From Acinetobacter lwoffii (GTDB lineage: Bacteria; Pseudomonadota; Gammaproteobacteria; Pseudomonadales; Moraxellaceae): a stretch of 56,950 bases of DNA. The position numbers and the translations under genes are program-made. Under the pieces are notes generated by a model. That model worked only from the letters and a program-made list of their open reading frames with translations, ran no database searches and was not told the DNA's origin. Numbering within the stretch: position 1 is the stretch's first letter; the number at the start of each line of letters is the position of its first letter. Below are positions 18,348 through 29,258 of this stretch, in pieces. The DNA lies in assembly GCA_013530545.1 (NCBI GenBank), contig SPVA01000045.1:1-56950 (forward strand), given 5' to 3'.

Positions 18348-18983
18348 TTAGTCTTTTTGAACTGAACCAAAGATTTTATCGCCAGCATCGCCAAGACCTG
18401 GAACGATATAACCATTTTCATTTAAGCCATTATCGATAGAAGCAGTAAAAATCACGACATCCGGATGCGTAGCTTCTACGCGCTTAATGCCTTCTGGTGC
18501 AGCAACCAGAACCATCACACGAATGTCTTTACAGCCGCTGGCTTTCAGTACATCAATTGCAGCCACTAAAGAAGAACCTGTCGCCAACATTGGATCAATG
18601 ATCATCGCGATACGGTTTTGTACATCTGGAACCAGTTTTTTATAATAGGTACGTGCTTCCAGAGTTTCTTCATCACGCTCTAAACCAAGTACCGATACTT
18701 TTGCACTTGGAATCAGGTTCAGGAAACCGTCGAGCATGCCAATACCGGCACGTAGAATTGGCACAACGGTGATTTTTTTACCCGCGATACGGTCAACTGT
18801 AACAGCGCCATTCCAACCATCAATGTCATGTTCAACCATTGGCAGGTCTTTAGTTGCTTCATAAGTCAGAAGCATGGTCACTTCTTGAGCTAACTCACGG
18901 AAATTCTTGGTACTGATATCTGCACGACGGAGTAAACCAAGCTTATGTCGAATGAGTGGATGACGGATTTCATGGATTGCCAC
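18348..18983 (-). CDS. upp: Uracil phosphoribosyltransferase
   Basis: This 211-residue cytosolic enzyme makes UMP from uracil and PRPP in pyrimidine salvage. It has the expected N-terminus ([18 protein letters not shown]) and the PRPP-binding motif [17 protein letters not shown] near residue 130. The uracil-binding C-terminal segment is present ([16 protein letters not shown]). Length is typical. It lies alone between its own terminator and the terminator of the nuo operon. Confidence 0.96.
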   Translation of the reverse strand: MAIHEIRHPLIRHKLGLLRRADISTKNFRELAQEVTMLLTYEATKDLPMVEHDIDGWNGAVTVDRIAGKKITVVPILRAGIGMLDGFLNLIPSAKVSVLGLERDEETLEARTYYKKLVPDVQNRIAMIIDPMLATGSSLVAAIDVLKASGCKDIRVMVLVAAPEGIKRVEATHPDVVIFTASIDNGLNENGYIVPGLGDAGDKIFGSVQKD

Positions 18984-19051
18984 GGGAGAACACCTAAAAG
19001 GTTAAAGATAAATTTCCGCTATTATAAAGGCTTTTATTGATTTGTATAAAT

Positions 19052-19082
19052 AAAAAAGCCCCCAATCATGGAGGCTTTTTTG
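19052..19082 (-). terminator. Terminator of the nuo operon
   Basis: Stem AAAAAAGCCCCCA / TGGAGGCTTTTTT (one mismatch, AATCA loop) lies just after the nuoN stop codon on the minus strand; it may also act on the other strand. Confidence 0.8.
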
Positions 19083-19106
19083 TAATAACGTCAATCTTTG
19101 CAGATA

Positions 19107-20651
19107 TTAGTTAAAACCACTTTGAACCAAAGTGAAAATGAACTGTTGCAATTCAGGTGACATGGCAAAGAATGCATATTTAGACACTGCAATCACCGGA
19201 TCTGGGTAGACACCGATCACAAGTACCGCAAGCGCAGCAAGAAGTACCATGATACCACCGACTTTTTGACCCCAATGATTCACCGCATCTAGACGTGGTG
19301 TTTCAGGTGGTGTCATGTAAAGCACAACCATCACACGTAGGTAGTAGTACAGACCGATACCAGAACCCAGGATGACCATGGCAGTCAGGAACCAGGCTTC
19401 GCCTGCAACTGCAGTTTTAATCACCAGGAACTTACCGATAAAGCCGGCAGTTAAAGGAATACCTGCAAGAGACAGCATCATCACTGTCAATACAGCAGTC
19501 AATACTGGACGGCGCCAGAACAGACCACGGTATTCAGCCAGACTACCCGCTTCATCCGTATTGTTATACGGACTAGACATTAGCGTAACAACACCGAACG
19601 CACCGATCGTGGTTAATACATAAGTAATCACGTAGACGTTTACACTTTCAAAAGTCGCGAAACCTTGAACTTGTAAGAAATCCGTATTACGTGAACTGAC
19701 GATGGCAACCAGCAAATAACCAAAGTGTGCAATTGAAGAGTATGCCAGGATACGTTTCAAGTTCACTTGGCGAACCGCCAGCAAGTTACCAGCAAGGATA
19801 GACAGAACCGCAATAATCGAAATAATTGTTACAAAGCTGTCTGCTAGGATTAAACCTGAAGACAATGCATAACGAACAAACAGACCAATCATCGCCACTT
19901 TCGCAACAGTCGCAAGGAAAGTCGCGATTGGCGCTGGTGCACCAGCGTATACGTCTGGTGTCCATTTGTGGAATGGTGCCAGCGATAATTTAAATGCGAC
20001 TGCAAATACAATTAATGCCAGACCAATCACGACAGCCGGTTGACTGAATACAGTAAACAGTTTGCCTGGTTCAGCAACGAAACTTAAAGTACCTGTATAT
20101 GCATAAATATATGCCATACCCATTAACAGCATTGCAGACGCAGTTGCTGAAAGCACTAGATATTTCACACCCGCTTCAAGCGATTGAGAACGTTGATGTG
20201 TATATGCCAACAAGCCATATACAGGAATCGACATCAACTCAAGGCTGATAAAGAATGATGCATAGTGTGAGCTAGCCACCATTAGCATGGCACCCGCAAC
20301 GGATGTCAGCATCAGGATATATAACTCTTCACGGTTATCTTTATAGGTTTCGATATACGCGTGAGATAGCGTTGCACATGCAAGTGCAGCAATCAGGATC
20401 ACAAACTGGTACAGCATCGTAAATGGATCTACGATGAACAGATTCATCACGTTGGCAGGTGCAAACACGCCTGCCAACAAAACGAAAATGATATAGAACG
20501 CAGCAAGGTTTAAACCAATCACCGTGGTGGTAGCCACCAAGTTATGGTTACGCTTGATTGCGGTCAGCAACATCACGACGATCGCAGTTAACGACACGAT
20601 CATCACAGGTGCTAGAGGCATAAGCTCAGAAAAAGACATTGTGAAGTTCAT
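19107..20651 (-). CDS. nuoN: NADH-quinone oxidoreductase subunit N
   Basis: A 514-residue, about 14-helix antiporter-like proton-pumping subunit of the membrane arm of complex I. Conserved lysine-bearing helices are present (AFKLSLAPFHKWTPDVYAGA; LKRILAYSSIAHFGYLL). It is the last of the 13 nuo genes, three bases after nuoM, and is followed by the operon terminator. Length and helices are normal for the family. Confidence 0.96.
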   Translation of the reverse strand: MNFTMSFSELMPLAPVMIVSLTAIVVMLLTAIKRNHNLVATTTVIGLNLAAFYIIFVLLAGVFAPANVMNLFIVDPFTMLYQFVILIAALACATLSHAYIETYKDNREELYILMLTSVAGAMLMVASSHYASFFISLELMSIPVYGLLAYTHQRSQSLEAGVKYLVLSATASAMLLMGMAYIYAYTGTLSFVAEPGKLFTVFSQPAVVIGLALIVFAVAFKLSLAPFHKWTPDVYAGAPAPIATFLATVAKVAMIGLFVRYALSSGLILADSFVTIISIIAVLSILAGNLLAVRQVNLKRILAYSSIAHFGYLLVAIVSSRNTDFLQVQGFATFESVNVYVITYVLTTIGAFGVVTLMSSPYNNTDEAGSLAEYRGLFWRRPVLTAVLTVMMLSLAGIPLTAGFIGKFLVIKTAVAGEAWFLTAMVILGSGIGLYYYLRVMVVLYMTPPETPRLDAVNHWGQKVGGIMVLLAALAVLVIGVYPDPVIAVSKYAFFAMSPELQQFIFTLVQSGFN

Positions 20652-20654
20652 GGC

Positions 20655-22268
20655 TTATTGGATCTCCACATTTTCAAGTTGAGTCGTTACTTGATCAGCA
20701 ACTTCAACCACTTCTTGAACTGGAATGTAGCTATTCGCTAACCACGCCATGCTTGAGTTAGAAACGTCAAGGAAGCTTTGTGGATATAGACCAAGCCAAA
20801 GTAGACCAAACGCACAGATCAACAATAATGCGATTTCACGTGCATTTAGATCTTTTAACGGATTTGTATAATGCTGCTGTTGCGCTTCATTTGGTACACC
20901 AAACAAGGCTTTGTGAATCAGGATCAGACCGTACAGACCCGCAAATACCAAGCTGATTGCCGCAAGAATGGTAAACGCCGGGAATTTCGCATAAGCACCC
21001 ATCAGGATCAGGAACTCACCAATGAAGTTACCTAGACCTGGAATACCCACCAACGCCGCAACGAAGAACATCAGGAAGAATGCAAGATACGGGAATTGAC
21101 CACGCATACCACCCATCAAACGCATATCACGCGTATGTACACGCTCATATACCTGACCACACATAATGAACAGTGCAGCAGATGAAATACCATGTGCCAA
21201 CATCATGATCATCAGACCCTGGAAGGTCAGGATGTTACCTGCGTAGATCGCAAGTAAAACGAAGCCCATGTGTGAAATAGAGGTATAAGCCAACAGGCGT
21301 TTCATGTCGGTTTGCCGGAAAGCACACCAAGCACCGTAGAAAATACCGATTAAACCAAGAATGATTGCGAAGTCTGCAAACTGTGCAGATGCTGCCGGGA
21401 AGAACGGAATCACGAAACGTAATAAACCGTACGCCGCAGTCTTAATCAAGATACCTGCAAGATCGACAGAACCCGCTGTTGGTGCTTGCGCATGCGCATC
21501 TGGTAACCAGCCGTGTAATGGGAAAACTGGAAGTTTTACCGCAAAACCGATGAATAAACAGATCATGAATGCATAAGCCACCGCTGGAGCCTGAGCATCA
21601 AGCGTATTCGCCACACCTAATAAATAGTTGTAGTCGAAACGGATTTCGCCAGTCATGGTATAGCCTACAGTCACCAGACCCAGGATACCAATCAGCATCA
21701 CCAAACCGGCAACCTGCGTGTAAATGAAGAACTTGTTAGCTGCATAAACACGTGACTTGCCTTCTGCCCCTTTATGACCCCAAAGGGCAATCAGGAAGTA
21801 GATAGGTACCAGCATCATCTCCCAGAAGAAGAAGAACAGGAACAGGTCAATCGCAAGGAAGACACCGATGACGCCACCCAACGACCATAAAAGGTTCAAG
21901 TGGAAGAAACCAACGTTCTTTTGAATCTCGCCCCATGAACAGCCTACTGCCAGCACACCCAGGAGTGCAGTCAAGCCAACCATAAGAAGTGATAAACCAT
22001 CCACTGCCAAGTGAATGTTAATGCCCAGAGTTTGAATCCAAGGCAATTTGAATTCGGCAGCCCACGAAGGTGCAGCACCGCCTAATTCATAGTTATAAGT
22101 ACCAGTCTGCCAAAGGACGATGGTCAAAACCAAGGTCACCAGCATACCGATCAGCGCGATATAACGCGGCAAGTGTTGGTCGAGTTTATCGACCAACCAG
22201 CATATGAAACCTGCAATGAACGGAATGAGGATCAGAGCCGGCAAAATAATATTGTTTGGAGCTTCCAT
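20655..22268 (-). CDS. nuoM: NADH-quinone oxidoreductase subunit M
   Basis: A 537-residue polytopic proton-pumping subunit. Key segments are FAVKLPVFPLHGWLPDAHAQ (pump lysine and proton-channel residues), FFFFWEMMLVPIYFLI with its conserved membrane glutamate, and MKRLLAYTSISHMGFVLLA. It is separated from nuoL by a single base, so translation is probably coupled. Full length. Confidence 0.96.
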   Translation of the reverse strand: MEAPNNIILPALILIPFIAGFICWLVDKLDQHLPRYIALIGMLVTLVLTIVLWQTGTYNYELGGAAPSWAAEFKLPWIQTLGINIHLAVDGLSLLMVGLTALLGVLAVGCSWGEIQKNVGFFHLNLLWSLGGVIGVFLAIDLFLFFFFWEMMLVPIYFLIALWGHKGAEGKSRVYAANKFFIYTQVAGLVMLIGILGLVTVGYTMTGEIRFDYNYLLGVANTLDAQAPAVAYAFMICLFIGFAVKLPVFPLHGWLPDAHAQAPTAGSVDLAGILIKTAAYGLLRFVIPFFPAASAQFADFAIILGLIGIFYGAWCAFRQTDMKRLLAYTSISHMGFVLLAIYAGNILTFQGLMIMMLAHGISSAALFIMCGQVYERVHTRDMRLMGGMRGQFPYLAFFLMFFVAALVGIPGLGNFIGEFLILMGAYAKFPAFTILAAISLVFAGLYGLILIHKALFGVPNEAQQQHYTNPLKDLNAREIALLLICAFGLLWLGLYPQSFLDVSNSSMAWLANSYIPVQEVVEVADQVTTQLENVEIQ

Positions 22269-22269
22269 T

Positions 22270-24165
22270 TTATTTCCCCACGACCTGAATCACGATCAAG
22301 ATCATCAGTAGGACAACGACACCGAGCCCCATACTAGATGCATATTCACGCAGTGAACCGGTTTGACGTGAACTTGTAAAGCTGTGACCACCTTTAACAA
22401 GTGCAGGAAGTACCAGCCATAGGCCATCAATTGGATCACGACCAAAGATCTTCGCGAACATTAAATATGGCTTCACGAAAATGATGTCATACAGCGTATC
22501 GAAACCTAATGCATTACGGCAGATATTGACCAAGCCAGCACCTACAGAAGTGGCTGCAAAACGTTTGACTGCATTGTAAGCAAAAGCGAACAGCACGACA
22601 CCCACTGCAAGACCTGTTAAAGCAACAGCAATTGCGATGTATTCAGCACCATGTGCACCTGCTTCAAGCGCTTCAGGAATAATGAAGGCTGGAATTTGTG
22701 CAGCATCTAGAATACTCATTACCGGTGCTTTTAGTACGATCGCAAGACCTGTTGAAAGTACAGCAAGAATCGCCAGTGGCGCCCAGTAAGTTGCACCTTT
22801 GATTTCATGATAAGGCGTGTTTTCTTTGCCGAAGAATACAACCCAGATTAAACGGAATGTATAAATAGACGTTAAGAATGCACCTGCAACACCGACCCAG
22901 TACAGCGTGTTATACACTGGTAAACCAGCAATATGACTTTGCGTCCAGACTGCAGCAAGAATCGCATCTTTGGAGAAGAAACCAATCGTCAGGAATGGAA
23001 TCGCTGCCAATGCACCGCCACCAATCGCGAAACATGCAAACAGGAATTTGTTCTTGTAGAACAGACCGCCCATCTTGAAGATGTTTTGTTCGTGATGGTA
23101 AGCCAGAATCACCGCACCAGATGACAAGAACAATAATGCCTTGAAGAATGCGTGAGTCAGCATATGGAACAGACCTGCCTGGTATGCTTCAGCACCCACC
23201 GCCATAAACATATAACCGAGCTGACTCATGGTTGAGTATGCCAGAATACGTTTGATGTCGGTTTGAACCAGTGCAGCAAAACCAGCCACAAGCAAGGTCA
23301 CCGCACCTGTGATCGAAATAAATACCATCACTTCTGGTGCAAGTTCAAAGACTGCGAATAGACGGCAGCACAGGTAAACACCCGCTGTTACCATCGTTGC
23401 AGCATGGATCAATGCAGAAACAGGTGTTGGACCTGCCATCGCATCGGCTAACCATGTTTGTAACGGGATCTGTGCAGATTTACCCGCCGCACCCAAGAAC
23501 AAGAGCAATGCTGTCCAGATGGTCAAAGATGAACTTTGCATCATTACAGTCGCTGCATTTTCAACGATGTACTGAATGTTCAAGGTACCGAATTGCTGGA
23601 AGATCAGGAACATGGCAATCAGCAAGAATACGTCACCGATACGGGTCACGGTAAATGCCTTGATTGCCGCCAGACCGTTTGCAGGGTTCTGGTAGTAATA
23701 ACCGATCAGCAGGTATGAACACAGACCTACGCCTTCCCAACCCAGGAATAACAACGCCAGGTTGTCACCCAATACCAGCAATAACATGCTTGCAACGAAC
23801 AGGTTGAAGTAAGAGAAGAAACGTGCGAAGTCTTCTTCACCGCGCATGTACCATGATGCAAAGATGTGAATTAAGAAACCCACGCCTGTCACCATGCCCA
23901 GCATCAATAAAGACAAGCCATCCAGCTGCAAGCTGATGCCCGGAGCAAAACCGCCAACACTGAACCAGGTCCAGAGATGTTGCACAACTGCAGTTGAACC
24001 ATTATTCACAAAGTCCATACCCGCAATCAGTGCGAACAGTGCAGATAAACCGACTGCACCGACACCAATCATTGCTGCAACAGATTCCGGAAGCTTGTTA
24101 CGCCCCGCCGCTAACAGGACAAAACCAATGAGCGGAAATAAAATTGTTAGATATAAATAACTCAT
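22270..24165 (-). CDS. nuoL: NADH-quinone oxidoreductase subunit L
   Basis: This 631-residue subunit sits at the distal end of the membrane arm. It has the antiporter core ([20 protein letters not shown], then [20 protein letters not shown]) and a long C-terminal part consistent with the lateral helix that runs along NuoM and NuoN. The first codons overlap nuoK by four bases. Full length, no lesions. Confidence 0.96.
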   Translation of the reverse strand: MSYLYLTILFPLIGFVLLAAGRNKLPESVAAMIGVGAVGLSALFALIAGMDFVNNGSTAVVQHLWTWFSVGGFAPGISLQLDGLSLLMLGMVTGVGFLIHIFASWYMRGEEDFARFFSYFNLFVASMLLLVLGDNLALLFLGWEGVGLCSYLLIGYYYQNPANGLAAIKAFTVTRIGDVFLLIAMFLIFQQFGTLNIQYIVENAATVMMQSSSLTIWTALLLFLGAAGKSAQIPLQTWLADAMAGPTPVSALIHAATMVTAGVYLCCRLFAVFELAPEVMVFISITGAVTLLVAGFAALVQTDIKRILAYSTMSQLGYMFMAVGAEAYQAGLFHMLTHAFFKALLFLSSGAVILAYHHEQNIFKMGGLFYKNKFLFACFAIGGGALAAIPFLTIGFFSKDAILAAVWTQSHIAGLPVYNTLYWVGVAGAFLTSIYTFRLIWVVFFGKENTPYHEIKGATYWAPLAILAVLSTGLAIVLKAPVMSILDAAQIPAFIIPEALEAGAHGAEYIAIAVALTGLAVGVVLFAFAYNAVKRFAATSVGAGLVNICRNALGFDTLYDIIFVKPYLMFAKIFGRDPIDGLWLVLPALVKGGHSFTSSRQTGSLREYASSMGLGVVVLLMILIVIQVVGK

Positions 24166-24470
24166 CCGCGCATCTCACTAGCAGCATCCACATCCAGGTG
24201 ATGGAAGCGATGATAGAACTGAAGGACGATCGCAAGACCAATACAAGCCTCTGCCGCAGCAAGCGTCAGGATCAGGATAAACATGATCTGACCATCTGGC
24301 TGTGCCCATGCACTGCCCGCCAGGACGAACGCTAAAGCAGCAGCGTTCATCATGATTTCAAGGCTCATTAAAATAAATAGTAGGTTGCGTCGCACCATTA
24401 CACCGTAAAAACCCAGTGCAAAGAGAATAGATGCAACGATCAAACCATGCTCTAAAGGGATGTTGCCCAT
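24162..24470 (-). CDS. nuoK: NADH-quinone oxidoreductase subunit K
   Basis: A 102-residue subunit with three helices; the two membrane glutamates needed for proton movement are present ([13 protein letters not shown] and [13 protein letters not shown]). It overlaps nuoJ by one base and nuoL by four, indicating coupled translation. Confidence 0.95.
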   Translation of the reverse strand: MGNIPLEHGLIVASILFALGFYGVMVRRNLLFILMSLEIMMNAAALAFVLAGSAWAQPDGQIMFILILTLAAAEACIGLAIVLQFYHRFHHLDVDAASEMRG

Positions 24471-24991
24471 TATTCTTTTTCCTCTTCTGCATCTGGTTCA
24501 CGTTTACCTAAATGGAATGCAGCTACCAGGGCAGCAAGCAATAACATCGCGGCAACTTCAACCAACAACAAGTATTGCGTAAAGAGTGCTTGACCCACTG
24601 CTTTCGGGCCCACCATTTCTGTACCCATTACCAGTGAAGCTTGTGTGTAATCAGAGTTTAATACCCATACCAGTACCAAACCGATCAGGAAGCTCATCAA
24701 CGCCGGATAAGCCCAAGCCGATGAGGTCAACCATTTGCGTTCTTGTTCAACGGTCTGCTCACCCAGGTTCAGCATCATCACCACGAACACGAACAACACC
24801 ATGATCGCGCCCGCATAAACGATCACTTCCAGCGCACCAGCGAATGGTGCACCGACAATCAGGAACATGCCTGCGACTGCAAGCAATGACACGATCAGGC
24901 TTAATAAAGCATGTACCGGATTCGCGTTAGTCACCACGCGAACCGTAGAGACAATGGCCACGAGGGCCATTAAATAAAATGGCCACATCAT
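24470..24991 (-). CDS. nuoJ: NADH-quinone oxidoreductase subunit J
   Basis: A 173-residue membrane-arm subunit with five helices; the helix containing [19 protein letters not shown] is the family hallmark next to the proton channel. It overlaps nuoI by four bases and nuoK by one. The acidic C-terminus (EPDAEEEKE) is cytosolic. Confidence 0.95.
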   Translation of the reverse strand: MMWPFYLMALVAIVSTVRVVTNANPVHALLSLIVSLLAVAGMFLIVGAPFAGALEVIVYAGAIMVLFVFVVMMLNLGEQTVEQERKWLTSSAWAYPALMSFLIGLVLVWVLNSDYTQASLVMGTEMVGPKAVGQALFTQYLLLVEVAAMLLLAALVAAFHLGKREPDAEEEKE

Positions 24992-25530
24992 GGTAATAGA
25001 CTCCGTACATCAACAGGTGCACTTTCACGCTGTGCTTGACCTTTGTCCTTGCCTGCAACTGCCATACCGGTTACACGGTAGAAGTTATAGTCAGGATATT
25101 TACCAGGACCAGAAATCAGCAGGTGTTCTTTTTCATAGACCAAGTCCTGACGAACATATTCGCCAAGCTCGAAGTCCGGGGTCATCTGAATCGCAGTGGT
25201 TGGACACGCTTCTTCACACATACCGCAGAAAATACAACGCGAGAAGTTGATACGGAAAAATTCCGGATACCAGCGACCATCTTCACGTTCTGCTTTTTGT
25301 AGTGAAATACAGCCTACCGGACAGGCAACCGCACACAGGTTACATGCCACACAGCGTTCTTCGCCATCAGGGTCGCGCGTCAATACGATACGACCACGGA
25401 AGCGTGGTGGCACGATTTCTTCGGCCGGCACTTCCGGATATAAAATGGTGTCACGTTTACGTGTTGCGTGGCTGAACACCATCCACAACGAACGAACGAT
25501 TGACCCGAATCCAGCTAGAAATTTAAACAT
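24988..25530 (-). CDS. nuoI: NADH-quinone oxidoreductase subunit I
   Basis: A 180-residue peripheral-arm subunit carrying two [4Fe-4S] clusters (N6a and N6b). The two ferredoxin motifs are [12 protein letters not shown] and [12 protein letters not shown]. These clusters pass electrons from NuoG toward NuoB. It overlaps nuoJ by four bases and follows nuoH by 18 bases. Confidence 0.97.
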   Translation of the reverse strand: MFKFLAGFGSIVRSLWMVFSHATRKRDTILYPEVPAEEIVPPRFRGRIVLTRDPDGEERCVACNLCAVACPVGCISLQKAEREDGRWYPEFFRINFSRCIFCGMCEEACPTTAIQMTPDFELGEYVRQDLVYEKEHLLISGPGKYPDYNFYRVTGMAVAGKDKGQAQRESAPVDVRSLLP

Positions 25531-25548
25531 TTTGTTCTCCCTGCTGTC

Positions 25549-26565
25549 TTAGGCCTGATTCATCAGAATCACAGCACCAGTCACCAAAAGGTTAACCAAC
25601 GCCAATGGCAAGCAAATTTTCCAACCAAAGTTCATCACCTGGTCATAACGTGGACGCATTAATGAACCACGCGCCAGTACAAACATCATTACAAAGAATG
25701 CTGTTTTGATAATGAACCAGAATGCTGCTGGAAGGAACGGAATATCAAGGTTGAATGGCGCAAGCCAGCCACCGAAGAATAAAGTCACGATCAATGCAGA
25801 GATCAGTACCACGTTGACGTATTCCGCAACGAAGAACATCCCCCACTTCATACCGCCGTATTCGACATGGTAACCTTCTGCCAGTTCTTGTTCTGCTTCT
25901 GGTTGGTCAAATGGGTGACGATGCGTTACCGCAACACCCGCAACCACGAAGATCAGGAAACCCAGGAACTGAGGAATCACAAACCAGACATCTTTTTGCG
26001 CTTCAACGATTTCACGCATGTTGAATGAACCGGCAATTGCCACCACACCCATCAACGAGATACCCAAGAACACTTCATACGAAATGGTTTGAGCTGCAGA
26101 ACGTAAACCGCCCAGTAAGGCATATTTGTTGTTTGATGACCAGCCACCGAACAGGACTGCATAAACTGCAATACCCGCCATTGCCATAAAGAACAACAGG
26201 CCGATGTTCATGTCTGCTACACCTAAATAAGGTGATACAGGAATAACCATGAACGATAGCACCGCAGTTGCCATCGCAACTGCTGGCGCCATACGGAACG
26301 TCAATTTGTCAGCAAATTTTGGTGTCCAGTCTTCCTTGAACATGATTTTCAGCATGTCGGCAACAATCTGGAACATACCGCCCGGACCAACACGGTTCGG
26401 ACCGTAACGGTCTTGCCACAAGCCGAGTAAACGACGTTCAATAAAAGACATCAACGCAGCGATCAGTACTACAACCAGCAAGATCACAATCGCTTGAATG
26501 ACTGAATAGGCAATTGGCCAGTTTTCAGCCCACAACGGCGTTTGACGGATTAATTCTTGTTCCAT
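25549..26565 (-). CDS. nuoH: NADH-quinone oxidoreductase subunit H
   Basis: This 338-residue subunit, with about eight helices, helps form the quinone-binding chamber. Signatures are [19 protein letters not shown] in the first loop and [20 protein letters not shown], the glutamate-rich loop near the quinone site. Three bases separate it from nuoG. Confidence 0.97.
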   Translation of the reverse strand: MEQELIRQTPLWAENWPIAYSVIQAIVILLVVVLIAALMSFIERRLLGLWQDRYGPNRVGPGGMFQIVADMLKIMFKEDWTPKFADKLTFRMAPAVAMATAVLSFMVIPVSPYLGVADMNIGLLFFMAMAGIAVYAVLFGGWSSNNKYALLGGLRSAAQTISYEVFLGISLMGVVAIAGSFNMREIVEAQKDVWFVIPQFLGFLIFVVAGVAVTHRHPFDQPEAEQELAEGYHVEYGGMKWGMFFVAEYVNVVLISALIVTLFFGGWLAPFNLDIPFLPAAFWFIIKTAFFVMMFVLARGSLMRPRYDQVMNFGWKICLPLALVNLLVTGAVILMNQA

Positions 26566-26568
26566 GAA

Positions 26569-29247
26569 TTACACTCCTACCGCGACTGAAACAGGCTCTG
26601 CAAGAGATACCGTCGGTGCCAGACCGATTGGGTAGCCAATATAACCTGTCGGTAAATATTCAATCACTTGAACTGGAAGAACGATTGACGTCTCACCTGC
26701 TTTCACCGTGATTGTCTGACCATCTTGAACATTCAGGCGCGCTGCATCCTGCTCACCCACTGCAAATACCGCTTCAGGAATACGTGTTTCCATCGCTGGT
26801 GTTTTGATGGTAAATTCACCTGAACCAAAAATATGGTGCATCGGTACTAGACGGAAGCTTTCAGCATTGACCAGAACAGGTGCCGGTGCAACGAATGTAC
26901 GTGCCGGACGTTTTGCCAAACGGTCGAATAAACGAACGCCTGAATCACCACCTTTCAGTGAACCACCCACAGTTTCCTGGAACTTGTTCCAAGCTTGTGG
27001 CGAGTTCCAGCCTGCAGACCATGCAAATGGAACCAGTGGAGATGGAGTCTGGTCTCCGACATAACCTTCCATCGAGAATGTTAATGCGGAGTCTTTATCT
27101 GTAGGCTGTTTCGGCTCATGTACAGACAATGGCGAACGCATTGAAGTACGACCTGAGTAACGACGTGGTTCACGTGCCACTTTCAAGCCATGAACACGGA
27201 AGCCCGCATCAGGTGCAACATCCAGAATGCCTTCAAGCGCAGGAACGTTTTTCGCCACTGACTCGATCACATCATCCAGTAAAGTCCAAGAAATCGCTTT
27301 GCCTTTTACGCCTGTTTCCAGAGCGTGTAACCAGCGCCAAGATTCCTTGATCGCCAATTCAGGATTGTAGTAGCTTGGGTCATACACTTGGTAGAAACGT
27401 TGTGCACGGCCTTCTTGAGAAACGACAGTACCATCACCTTCAGCAAACGAAGCGGCAGAAAGTATGATGTCGGCTTTCTTCACAGTTTCAGTTTCAGAGT
27501 GATCCAGAACGATCACTTCTTTGCCTGCAAGTGCGGCATCCACTTGTGCTGCTGGTAAACGACGATAAAGGTCATTTTCAACAATCACGACAGTGTCGTA
27601 GTCCTGAGCAAAAGCTTGCTCCAGGCTTTGACCACCGAAGATTGCCATACCCATCGAGTTCACTTCAGGAACCGTCAAGGTCAGACCTGCATTACCCAGA
27701 TTCTGTGCAACTTGTGCAGCAGCTTCCATAATGGCAGGATCTTGCAAGCTTGTACCCGAGATGACCAGTGGTTTCTTCGCAGCTTTTAAAGTGTCCGCAA
27801 TGGTTTGTGCAAATGCTTTGGCATCGTCATCTAAACCAAGAATCGTTTCACCCGCAACTGCTGCAGCAACTGCAAAACCTAAACGCGCGATGTCGTTTGG
27901 AGAAGCAACCACTTCACCTTCGGCAACATCAGACAAACGGGTTTGTGTCGCAGCCAGGATATAAATCGGAGATTTCGCATCTTGGGCAATACGTTGTACC
28001 GGTTCAGCCAACCATTCTTGGGTACGGCGCTCTGCCGCCATCTCTTTGCCTTTATTTTTCGCAGCCTGGCGAACAGATAAAGCCATACGAGGCGCAGTTT
28101 GTGTGAGGTCTTCACCCAAAATTAACACAGCATCGTAGCTTTCAATTTCACGCATGTTCGGGTTGTAAACACCCTCGGTTTGCATGATTGAAGCTGCTAA
28201 TTCAACCAGGTTTTGCTCTTTTTGAGATAGACCTGTTGAGAAGTTCTCTTGACCCACCAACTCACGAAGTGCGAAGTTTGATTCAAGTGATGCACGCGGT
28301 GAACCAATACCCAATACTTTTTTGCCCTGGATATTTGCAATGACCGTGTCTAGTGCTGCATCCACTGAAACAGTTTCAACAGTTGCACCTTGACGAAATT
28401 GTGGTTGACGCGGACGGTCTTCACGGTTCACATAACCTGTACCGAAACGGCCTTTGTCGCATAGGAAGTATTGGTTGACTTCACCATTATAACGGTTTTC
28501 TACGCGGCGAAGTTCGCCATAACGTTCACCCGGAGAGATATTACAACCTGAAGAACAGCCTTGGCATACGCTTGGCGCATACTGCATGTCCCATTTACGG
28601 TTGTAGCGAGCCGAATGAGTTTTGTCTGTGAATACACCTGTTGGACAGACTTCTGTCAGGTTACCCGAGAATTCAGACTCTAGAGTGCCTGATTCAGGCC
28701 GACCAAAGTACACACGTGATGCGTTGGCATACACGCCAAAGTCCGTACCACCTGCGTAGTCTTTATAGTAACGCACACAACGGTAACACGCGATACAACG
28801 GTTCATTTCATGCGAAATGAATGAGCCAAGCTCCTGGTTGTAATGGGTACGTTTGGTGAAACGGTAGCGACGACGGTCATGCTGCGTCATTACAGTCATA
28901 TCTTGTAAATGACAGTGACCACCTTCTTCACAGACTGGACAGTCGTGCGGGTGGTTGGTCATCAAGAATTCAACAATCGAAGCACGGAAATCTTTGGCTT
29001 CTTTGTCTTCAATCGAGATGTAGGTATTGTCAGATGCAGGCGTCATACATGACATGACCAAACGGCCACGCGTATCTTCTGGATTCGCGTACTGGGTCAC
29101 GGCACATTGACGGCAAGAACCGACAGAACCTAAGGATGGATGCCAACAAAAGTATGGGATATCAATGCCAAGACTCAAACATGCTTGTAGCAAGTTTTCC
29201 GAGCCGTTGACTTCATACGATTTGCCATCGACATGAATTGTAGCCAT
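26569..29247 (-). CDS. nuoG: NADH-quinone oxidoreductase subunit G
   Basis: This 892-residue subunit is the largest of the peripheral arm. The N-terminus has a [2Fe-2S] ferredoxin domain (YFCWHPSLGSVGSCRQCAV), a His/Cys-ligated cluster (HPHDCPVCEEGGHCHLQ) and a [4Fe-4S] cluster (RCIACYRCVRYYKD ... VCPTG). A further four-cysteine motif CQGCSSGCNI starts the molybdopterin-oxidoreductase-like domain and would hold the off-path N7 cluster found in some bacteria. Full length and undisturbed. It follows nuoF by 11 bases. Confidence 0.97.
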   Translation of the reverse strand: MATIHVDGKSYEVNGSENLLQACLSLGIDIPYFCWHPSLGSVGSCRQCAVTQYANPEDTRGRLVMSCMTPASDNTYISIEDKEAKDFRASIVEFLMTNHPHDCPVCEEGGHCHLQDMTVMTQHDRRRYRFTKRTHYNQELGSFISHEMNRCIACYRCVRYYKDYAGGTDFGVYANASRVYFGRPESGTLESEFSGNLTEVCPTGVFTDKTHSARYNRKWDMQYAPSVCQGCSSGCNISPGERYGELRRVENRYNGEVNQYFLCDKGRFGTGYVNREDRPRQPQFRQGATVETVSVDAALDTVIANIQGKKVLGIGSPRASLESNFALRELVGQENFSTGLSQKEQNLVELAASIMQTEGVYNPNMREIESYDAVLILGEDLTQTAPRMALSVRQAAKNKGKEMAAERRTQEWLAEPVQRIAQDAKSPIYILAATQTRLSDVAEGEVVASPNDIARLGFAVAAAVAGETILGLDDDAKAFAQTIADTLKAAKKPLVISGTSLQDPAIMEAAAQVAQNLGNAGLTLTVPEVNSMGMAIFGGQSLEQAFAQDYDTVVIVENDLYRRLPAAQVDAALAGKEVIVLDHSETETVKKADIILSAASFAEGDGTVVSQEGRAQRFYQVYDPSYYNPELAIKESWRWLHALETGVKGKAISWTLLDDVIESVAKNVPALEGILDVAPDAGFRVHGLKVAREPRRYSGRTSMRSPLSVHEPKQPTDKDSALTFSMEGYVGDQTPSPLVPFAWSAGWNSPQAWNKFQETVGGSLKGGDSGVRLFDRLAKRPARTFVAPAPVLVNAESFRLVPMHHIFGSGEFTIKTPAMETRIPEAVFAVGEQDAARLNVQDGQTITVKAGETSIVLPVQVIEYLPTGYIGYPIGLAPTVSLAEPVSVAVGV

Positions 29248-29258
29248 AGTCGAATTCC